A stretch of DNA of 64,000 nt, from NCBI RefSeq assembly GCF_900129575.1, contig NZ_FQWE01000002.1, positions 428,777 to 492,776 of the forward strand, in the 5' to 3' direction. The translations under genes were made by a program, and so were the position numbers. This document shows positions 18,846 through 26,379 of the stretch, one piece after another; within the stretch, counting starts at the first letter, position 1; every line of letters starts with the position of its first letter. Origin of the DNA: Flavobacterium segetis. Its GTDB lineage: Bacteria; Bacteroidota; Bacteroidia; Flavobacteriales; Flavobacteriaceae. Under the pieces are notes generated by a model. It searched no databases. It was given only the letters and a program-made list of their open reading frames with translations, and was not told the origin of the DNA.

Positions 18846-19460
18846 TTATTCTTCTTTTAATTCATCTAGCAATTTGCGTATTTGTTTAGCATATTTCCCA
18901 TAAAATTTATTTACCCACACTTCAAGTATAATTCCCATAAAAATCATACTAAAAAATACAATTGAGAAAACTGCCACTAATTGATAATTAGTTATTTCAG
19001 TAAACTGAAATCCGGGAACGTTCGATAGTGTGTAATACAAGAAACCTATTAACGACAAAATTAAAAAAGGAGTTAAAGCAAACCCGAATGTTTTATATAA
19101 TTCCATGTTCAATCTAATATCAAAATAGGTTTCATACAAACTATCTTTTGTTTTTAAAGTTACGTTGTTCAACCTCTTATAAAATAAATATAATTTCACT
19201 AGGTAATAAACGCTTATTGCTACAAAAAGGCTAAAAAAGAGATAAAATAAGACGATAAATTTTTGCGGAAAATCATATAATAAAGGAATAAATCCAGCAA
19301 AAACGATTCCAATAATTTGATAAAAAAACTCCTTTTTTAAATTTTTCTTGATTTTGTCCAAAGGCGTATTAGCCTCTTGTATTTTTTGGACATTAGTAGG
19401 AAGAGTGATTTCATCTGTCCTCTCATTATTCCATTGATTTTGTATATCGTTAAAATCCAT
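18846..19460 (-). CDS. Four-TM membrane protein encoded with an ECF sigma factor (possible anti-sigma factor)
   Basis: A 204-residue protein. The N-terminal soluble part of about 50 residues (DIQNQWNNERTDEITLP) is followed by four hydrophobic segments (roughly 48-66, 70-90, 123-145 and 160-182) and a charged tail (KQIRKLLDELKEE). Its start overlaps the end of the sigma-factor gene by 11 bases, which indicates translational coupling. Such sigma plus membrane-protein pairs usually mean the membrane protein restrains the sigma factor, but no zinc-finger (ZAS) motif is present, so the anti-sigma role is inferred from context only. A terminator follows the gene. Confidence 0.8.
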   Translation of the reverse strand: MDFNDIQNQWNNERTDEITLPTNVQKIQEANTPLDKIKKNLKKEFFYQIIGIVFAGFIPLLYDFPQKFIVLFYLFFSLFVAISVYYLVKLYLFYKRLNNVTLKTKDSLYETYFDIRLNMELYKTFGFALTPFLILSLIGFLYYTLSNVPGFQFTEITNYQLVAVFSIVFFSMIFMGIILEVWVNKFYGKYAKQIRKLLDELKEE

Positions 19461-19959
19461 ATCCTTGATTTTTTATAATTTCTTTTAATTTTTCTTTCGC
19501 TCTGTTTAATTTCACTCTTGCATTCCCTTCAGAGATCCCAAGATTCTCCCCTATTTCTTTATGAGAGAATCCCTCCAATTGATAAATGATTACTGCCTTC
19601 TCAATTTTGCCTAATTTTTGAACGGCTTTGTAAAAATGATCTAATTGGCTCTCTTTAATGTGGGAATCGCACTCTTCCTCTTTAATGTTTTCTGAAGGGA
19701 TTTCATACTTGTCAACTTTCCGTTTCTCTTTCTTTAGATAAACAATAGCAGTATTAATTGCTACTCGGTACATCCATGTTGAAAACTGACTTTCGTTACG
19801 GAAGGAATCATACGATTTCCACAGCTGACAGATAATCTCCTGAAACAAATCTTGTTGATCGTCAGGATTATCCATATACATTTTAGAAACTTTATATAAA
19901 ATCCCTTTGTGCTTTTCAGTCCGATTTAAAAATTCTTTTTCTTTTTCTTTTTCTTTCAA
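19450..19959 (-). CDS. ECF-type RNA polymerase sigma factor
   Basis: A 169-residue sigma-70 family factor. Region 2 is visible as DNPDDQQDLFQEIICQLWKSYDSFRNESQFSTWMYRVAINTAIVYLKK. Region 4 is visible as LEGFSHKEIGENLGISEGNARVKLNRAKEKLK, a helix-turn-helix that reads -35 elements. It starts with TTG at 19959, since no ATG lies in the frame nearby. The first codons are a repeated AAAGAA hexamer encoding Lys-Glu dipeptides, which could vary in length without shifting frame. It is coupled to the downstream membrane protein (11-base overlap) and follows a TraB/GumN-like gene by 7 bases, so the three genes probably form one operon. The trigger and regulon are unknown. Confidence 0.93.
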   Translation of the reverse strand: MKEKEKEKEFLNRTEKHKGILYKVSKMYMDNPDDQQDLFQEIICQLWKSYDSFRNESQFSTWMYRVAINTAIVYLKKEKRKVDKYEIPSENIKEEECDSHIKESQLDHFYKAVQKLGKIEKAVIIYQLEGFSHKEIGENLGISEGNARVKLNRAKEKLKEIIKNQGYGF

Positions 19960-19966
19960 AACAAAA

Positions 19967-20830
19967 CTATTTCATTACTGGATTTACACTATATCCTGCT
20001 TTCCTTAGTAAATTTATTACTCCAAATTCACCAGCTAAATGTGCCGCACCAACCGCTATAAATGAAGATTCATTTAAAAGCATTTCAGGTAAGGCTTTGA
20101 CCCAATTTATATTTCTATTATCAAGCATTTCTGCTCTAGTTTTTACACTCATTAATTTTTCAGTAGTGCTGTTTTTATAAAGCGTTTCAATATTTTCATT
20201 CTTGTATTCGTTTACTAATGCCTTGTTTAATTCACTGTTAGATTCAGCTAATGAAGCAATCATCTCGTCTGTTGTGTAAGCATTCTCAATAATAGAAAAT
20301 TGATTTTTAACTGTTTCAAGACCGGAGACTTCCATCTTTCGTTCTTTTGCTTTAGCGATAAACTCCATTTCATAAAATTTAAGTTCATTACAATTAAAGC
20401 TTTTTATGGAAATTAAACTCATAACCGTTGTCAACCTATAACCATTCACTTGCTGTACTGTCATCCCAGTATTCTTTTTCAAAATTTCATCTAACTTTGA
20501 TAATTGTGAGCTATTTAATGTTTTATCTAAGGTTAGCTTTCCCATAGCCAAATCTTGCATACTAGCTATTTCGTTTGGATCAGCCATATTAATTTCTAAA
20601 ATTAATTTATTTGAATTTTCTAAAGCTTTTTTAACTTTCTCTGTTAAAAAAAAGTCAGACGCGCAGATCACATGTACAGTTCCGTAGAGGTATGACTTAT
20701 TAGCTAAACCATTTCCCGATATTTCCCATAATAATGAATTTTTAAGTGGAGCTTGAATTTCTTGAGCTTGAATGGATACGCTAAATAAGGCGATAACTAC
20801 TAATAATACTAATTTGAAAAAATTTTTCAT
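19967..20830 (-). CDS. TraB/GumN-family secreted protein
   Basis: A 287-residue protein with signal peptide (MKNFFKLVLLVVIALFSVSI, then QAQ). It has the TraB/GumN fold signatures: LLWEISGNGLANKSYLYGTVHV near the start (GTxH block), KLILEINM, MEVSGLETVKNQF (GLET motif) and FIAVGAAHLAGEFGVINLLRKAGYSV at the end (GAxHLxG...LLxxxGY). These proteins are related to TIKI-like proteases, but activity in bacteria is mostly unproven. The protein is predicted to be periplasmic or secreted. It lies 7 bases upstream of the ECF sigma gene and may be part of that operon. Confidence 0.87.
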   Translation of the reverse strand: MKNFFKLVLLVVIALFSVSIQAQEIQAPLKNSLLWEISGNGLANKSYLYGTVHVICASDFFLTEKVKKALENSNKLILEINMADPNEIASMQDLAMGKLTLDKTLNSSQLSKLDEILKKNTGMTVQQVNGYRLTTVMSLISIKSFNCNELKFYEMEFIAKAKERKMEVSGLETVKNQFSIIENAYTTDEMIASLAESNSELNKALVNEYKNENIETLYKNSTTEKLMSVKTRAEMLDNRNINWVKALPEMLLNESSFIAVGAAHLAGEFGVINLLRKAGYSVNPVMK

Positions 20831-20892
20831 GATTTTGTTTGATTAACTTGTTGATTGATTTTTGATTTTAGATGATTGAAACTTCGCTAGGA

Positions 20893-21087
20893 TTATTTTA
20901 TTACTCTTTTTCGTAGCCAGGAAGCAACAGAAGCAATAAATAAACACGCCATGATGACTACTAATGTGAAATCTGTTTTGCCAAAGATAAAATGATTGAC
21001 TAATGAAAAGCTTAGACCTAATGAGGTCAGAAAAATAAAAACATAATTAAAGATGTTTTCTTTTGATGCAGGGGATTGTGGTTTCAT
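20893..21087 (-). CDS. Small two-TM membrane protein, unknown function
   Basis: A 64-residue protein starting at ATG 21087. A polar N-terminus (MKPQSPASKENI) is followed by two hydrophobic segments (about 14-34 and 40-57) and a basic end (WLRKRVIK). It lies about 60 bases upstream of the TraB/GumN gene on the same strand. The helical-hairpin layout and charge distribution look real, but nothing identifies the family. Confidence 0.6.
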   Translation of the reverse strand: MKPQSPASKENIFNYVFIFLTSLGLSFSLVNHFIFGKTDFTLVVIMACLFIASVASWLRKRVIK

Positions 21088-21267
21088 AATGATTTAATTT
21101 ATTTGATTACCTCTCGTAAGTAAGAAAAGAATTAAAACGTTACAAATAAATTTGAATTATTTATTAAAAGCTGATAAAGAGTCAGTTTAGTACTCTGTAT
21201 ATTTAAAGAAAGAATGTAATAGTAAGAATCTATAAGGTTTTTGAAAGCTTGTATTTATAACAAAAAT

Positions 21268-22407
21268 CTAAAAAACTGAATTTGCTAACAATCGTAAAAT
21301 CTGGTTAATCTCTTCTTTTGAATTAAAACTATGCAAGCAAAAACGTAAACGCTCTTGACCTTCTGGTACTGTAGGAGAAAGTATAGCTTTAACATCAAAA
21401 CCGTTATTTTGTAACTCACTAGCAATTGCTTTTACCTTATGATTTCCGGGAATAATTGCACTTTGTATTGCTGATTTACTGCGGACAAATAGTTGTTTTA
21501 ATCCTAATAAAGTAAGTTGCTGATTGAAGTGAATGATGTTTTGTTTTAATTCATCAATACTATTTAAATCTTTTTCTAAATATTGATAAGCAATTAAAAT
21601 TGTAGCAACAGCATGTGGTGAAAGTCCAGTAGTATAAATAAAACTTCTTGCAAAATTAATAAGATAGGTTTTTAATTCTTCCGAGCCTAAAATTGCAGCA
21701 CCATGACAACCTAATCCTTTACCGAAAGTCATGATTCGAGCAAAAACGTGATCTTGCAAACCTAACATCTGAACCAATCCTTCGCCTTTAGATCCAAAAA
21801 CTCCTAAAGCATGCGCTTCATCAACAATTAAATAGCAATTGTATTTTTCTGATAATTGTACTAATTCTTCCATGTTAGGACAATCACCATCCATAGAAAA
21901 AACAGACTCCGTTACGATGTAAATCACAGAATTATCATTTCGTAAAATAAATTTCTCTAAATCTTCAAAATCATTATGTACAAACTTAAATGATTTTGCA
22001 TTTGACATCTTTATTCCGTCACGGATAGAAGCGTGACACAATTCGTCATATAAAATAACATCGTTCCGTTGCGGTACCGAACTGAAAAATCCAATATTGG
22101 CATCATAACCAGAATTAAAAATTAAAGCTGCTTCTGAATGATGAAATTGAGCAATATAGTCCTCTGTGATTTTATAGAGAGGATGGTTTCCTGAGAGTAA
22201 TCGCGAACCAGTTGCACCGTTATTTTTGGCATCTGTTTCAACTAAGTACTGATGTGTATTGGTGAAAATAATTTCCGACTTTGATAAACCAAGATAATCA
22301 TTGGAAGAAAAATCTATGTGCTTGTTCGGTAGAGATAATTTTCGCAGTGAATTAGATGCTCTGCGTTGCAGCAACTTATCAGATAATGATTGGGGAAATA
22401 GTCTCAT
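21268..22407 (-). CDS. bioF: 8-amino-7-oxononanoate synthase (KAPA synthase)
   Basis: BioF condenses pimeloyl-thioester with L-alanine to KAPA, the first ring-assembly step. The 379-residue PLP enzyme of the alpha-oxoamine synthase family shows FSSNDYLGLS, GATGSRLLSGNHPLY, FNSGYDANIGFF, ESVFSMDGD, VDEAHALGVFG (Asp196) and TFGKGLGCHGAAI (Lys230, PLP lysine). It is the most upstream biotin gene on the minus strand and is separated from bioD by the small membrane protein, the TraB-like gene and the ECF-sigma pair. A TATTTTTG element (22414-22421) lies just before the start codon but has no clear -33 partner. Confidence 0.95.
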   Translation of the reverse strand: MRLFPQSLSDKLLQRRASNSLRKLSLPNKHIDFSSNDYLGLSKSEIIFTNTHQYLVETDAKNNGATGSRLLSGNHPLYKITEDYIAQFHHSEAALIFNSGYDANIGFFSSVPQRNDVILYDELCHASIRDGIKMSNAKSFKFVHNDFEDLEKFILRNDNSVIYIVTESVFSMDGDCPNMEELVQLSEKYNCYLIVDEAHALGVFGSKGEGLVQMLGLQDHVFARIMTFGKGLGCHGAAILGSEELKTYLINFARSFIYTTGLSPHAVATILIAYQYLEKDLNSIDELKQNIIHFNQQLTLLGLKQLFVRSKSAIQSAIIPGNHKVKAIASELQNNGFDVKAILSPTVPEGQERLRFCLHSFNSKEEINQILRLLANSVF

Positions 22408-22612
22408 AGATTACAAAAATACTAAAGTTATAGAGAACGGATTGTATAATAATGTAAAGTAGTTTTTCGTGAACCAATATTCGTGGGAAATCAATGAGAT
22501 AAAAATAGACTAAATAATATGACTTAAGTATTTCAGTATTAAAGATAAAATCCAGCACAGACTTCGGGCAACCCTCCGCCGTAAGATATTATAAATAATC
22601 TTTAATAAAATT

Positions 22613-22646
22613 AAGTAAAAAAAAGCCTAACGTTTCCGCTAGGCTT
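22613..22646 (-). terminator. Rho-independent terminator of atpD-atpC
   Basis: The stem AAGCCTA (22623-22629)/TAGGCTT (22640-22646) is followed on the minus strand by an eight-base T-run. It lies just after atpC. Confidence 0.87.
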
Positions 22647-22669
22647 ATCATTTTTATTTAATAAATTAT

Positions 22670-22951
22670 TTAGTCAACTAAAACGATTACCTTATTATCT
22701 TTCATTTCAATTGTTCCTGAATTGATAGATAACGTATAATTCTGGTCATTTATCTTTGTAAATTTTCCAGCTACTTCTTTTGCGAAAGCGAAACTATCAG
22801 CAGTAATTTTAACCTCTCCTTTTTCTAAGATGGAAACAATAGGTGCGTGATTATTCAAAATTTGAAAACTACCGTTGATTCCAGGCAACGTCACCGAAGT
22901 TACTGCAGCTGAAAATAATTTTGCTTCTGGAGATACTATTTCTAAAATCAT
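22670..22951 (-). CDS. atpC: F1 ATP synthase epsilon subunit (short form)
   Basis: The epsilon subunit of the F1 stalk, coupling rotation to catalysis. The 93-residue protein has the N-terminal beta-sandwich: MILEIVSPEAKLFSAAVTSVTLPGINGSFQILNNHAPIVSILEKGEVKI, matching VxxPE..xF...V..V..PG..G.F.IL..HAP. It ends after the beta domain. The C-terminal two-helix inhibitory domain found in longer enzymes is absent, which is usual for this phylum. It lies 79 bases after atpD on the same strand, with a repeat-rich spacer between them, and has a terminator behind it. Confidence 0.95.
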   Translation of the reverse strand: MILEIVSPEAKLFSAAVTSVTLPGINGSFQILNNHAPIVSILEKGEVKITADSFAFAKEVAGKFTKINDQNYTLSINSGTIEMKDNKVIVLVD

Positions 22952-22959
22952 AATTTTTT

Positions 22960-23026
22960 GAGTTATGAATTATAAATTATGAATTATAAGTTTATTGAAA
23001 AACTCATAACTCATAACTCATAACTT
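22960..23026. repeat. Short tandem and inverted repeats between atpD and atpC
   Basis: The spacer contains ATGAATTATAA twice in tandem and then CTCATAA three times. The two blocks are complementary (GAGTTATGA against TCATAACTC), so the mRNA can fold into a long A/U-rich hairpin between the two cistrons. Similar low-complexity strings are common between flavobacterial genes. Confidence 0.75.
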
Positions 23027-23030
23027 ATTA

Positions 23031-24545
<1,515 letters not shown>

Positions 24546-24626
24546 TTATGTGTTTATTAAATAGCTAATTAGGCTTATGAATGAGTACAAACCGAAACAT
24601 ATCGATTTGGTACTTTTTTCAAAGCG

Positions 24627-24656
24627 CAAAGATAATTTTTTAAAATAAAAAATCAA
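24627..24656 (-). promoter_or_regulatory. Promoter of atpD-atpC (TTG-N19-TATCTTTG)
   Basis: On the minus strand, TTG (complement of 24654-24656) is followed after 19 bases by TATCTTTG (complement of 24627-24634), an exact fit to the flavobacterial consensus TTG-N17-23-TAnnTTTG. The atpD ATG is 84 bases downstream of the -7 element. It is the best promoter match in the window. Confidence 0.68.
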
Positions 24657-24744
24657 CATCTTTTAGCATAAAAAAAATGAAAAATATAATTGATTAGTAA
24701 AAGTAAATACAATTCAGTAATCCTTATCAAATGCCGTAAATAAA

Positions 24745-24776
24745 AAAACCACCTCGTTTTAAAAACTGGTGGTTTT
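24745..24776 (-). terminator. Terminator of the TonB-receptor/SGNH-lipoprotein unit
   Basis: The stem AAAACCACC (24745-24753)/GGTGGTTTT (24768-24776) is followed by a T-run on the minus strand. It lies 26 bases after the SGNH gene. Confidence 0.86.
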
Positions 24777-24802
24777 GTTTGATTATTTATTTTTGAACTA
24801 CC

Positions 24803-26347
24803 CTACAATACAGGTGTAAATAAAATTCTATATTTAGATAAGTCTACTGCTTTTAAGTTTGAACCATACGTTGTATTAATTGCGGCAAGAAATTGATTAG
24901 CAATCAAAGCGTAACCTCTAGGACTTGGATGAACTCCATCCATAGAAAACCCACCTCCCGATACATACGTTGAACTTACAGTATAGCCATTAGCTGTTAT
25001 TCCTCCACTAGCAACCTGCGTTAAAACAGCATTTGCATCAACAAAAGCTAATCCCTTTGCAGTGGCAATTGAACGAATTGCCGCATTATAAGCATCTGTA
25101 GCGATTTTAACTTCTGCTGTTTCAGAAGCTGTTAGCGTTGTACTATCTTGCATTGGAAAAGAAACACCAATAGTATTAAAAGGCGCAGTAGCACCAATTT
25201 GAGGTGTTCCAATAACAGTTCTAGCTGGAAGAACTATATAATCCCTAGTAGCAACTGAATTACTCGCATGTCTTGCTTGACCGTATAGATTGCCTAAAAT
25301 CCCTGCAGTTGCCGCACCAAAAGAGGGTGTAAGCGCCGCTGTTATTGCGCCAGAAATATTTATTAAACTTTCATCTTTTATTAATAAAGCATTGGTTTCA
25401 ATTGTCGCTGAATTGCCATCATCTGCCACAAGCGTAACAAATCGAGCAGGAAGAGAGCTGGCTGCCAAAGCCGCATTTATTCCACCAAACAATTGGTTCA
25501 ACTGAGCCGCACTAGCTGGAGGTAATCCAGGAACAGCATTGGTTGGCACTGTTGTAAAGTAAGGTACAGAGGTTACGTAAGGTAAATTGGCAACAACTCC
25601 CTTAGCACCTTTAGCTGTTAATGCAGTAATTAATGAATTATAAACCGAAGCAAAAACACCAGGATCTGTAATATCATTTGAACCATAAGTGGCAGGATTT
25701 GTATTTCCTGTTTGATTAGCACCTACACCGCCTGAAGTTGCATAACCTAAAACGTCATTATTTCCAATCCACAATGAAAAGAAAGTTGCGTTTTGGGCTA
25801 CTGCGTCTACTATTATTGATGTTGCTGGTGAAGATGCAAATCTAACAAAGTAAGGATTAGCTTGACCAGTCGCTAGACCAGCAATATTACCATAACCCGC
25901 TGCAACCAGATGAAAACTTTTTGCACCCGGAACACCTAAATTATTAAACCCTCCTGTCAACACTGTGGCTGCATTTGTAGATGGTGTGCCTGGAACTGGA
26001 GCAGGTCCAGCACCATTGAAAAATAATCTTGGTCCAAAACCTGGAATCCCCACAAAGCCACCAATGTTATCAGCCATAAATGGCGTTTTAAATTGTCCGC
26101 CACCCACTAGTGCAAATTGTTGAGACAAAATATTTGGATAGGATCCTTTTTGACCCTCAATAAATAAAGCACTATCACTATATCCTGCTGTTAGCGAGTT
26201 ACCTAAAGCGATGAATTTTGTAAAATCTGCAGTACCAGCAGTTAGTACTTTTCCATCTGACGAGTTTGAAATCACTTCTACCTCATCATTATTACAGGCT
26301 ACAAAGGTCAATGAAACCAAAAATAACCACTTGAAATTTTTTATCAT
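24803..26347 (-). CDS. SGNH/GDSL-family hydrolase lipoprotein
   Basis: A 514-residue lipoprotein. The signal peptide ends in a lipobox (TFVAC, Cys18) followed by NNDEVE, an acidic stretch like the surface-export signals of Bacteroidota lipoproteins. Block I is IALGNSLTAGYSD, with Ser51 as nucleophile and Asn in place of the Asp of GDS(L). A GNND block is present (WIGNNDVLGYA), and Block V is DGVHPSPRGY (Asp470, His473). The catalytic set is therefore complete. The family hydrolyses esters or lipids. The substrate may be linked to the TonB receptor encoded 32 bases upstream in the same unit, making this a likely surface lipase/esterase coupled to uptake, which is an inference. Confidence 0.9.
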   Translation of the reverse strand: MIKNFKWLFLVSLTFVACNNDEVEVISNSSDGKVLTAGTADFTKFIALGNSLTAGYSDSALFIEGQKGSYPNILSQQFALVGGGQFKTPFMADNIGGFVGIPGFGPRLFFNGAGPAPVPGTPSTNAATVLTGGFNNLGVPGAKSFHLVAAGYGNIAGLATGQANPYFVRFASSPATSIIVDAVAQNATFFSLWIGNNDVLGYATSGGVGANQTGNTNPATYGSNDITDPGVFASVYNSLITALTAKGAKGVVANLPYVTSVPYFTTVPTNAVPGLPPASAAQLNQLFGGINAALAASSLPARFVTLVADDGNSATIETNALLIKDESLINISGAITAALTPSFGAATAGILGNLYGQARHASNSVATRDYIVLPARTVIGTPQIGATAPFNTIGVSFPMQDSTTLTASETAEVKIATDAYNAAIRSIATAKGLAFVDANAVLTQVASGGITANGYTVSSTYVSGGGFSMDGVHPSPRGYALIANQFLAAINTTYGSNLKAVDLSKYRILFTPVL

Positions 26348-26379
26348 AATATCTAAATTATATTTTTATTAATAACTAA

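Noticed and set aside
22408..22612. Possible small RNA (a G+C-richer patch near 22555-22590)
   Set aside because: The patch CTTCGGGCAACCCTCCGCC has no matching stem long enough, no promoter and no terminator of its own.
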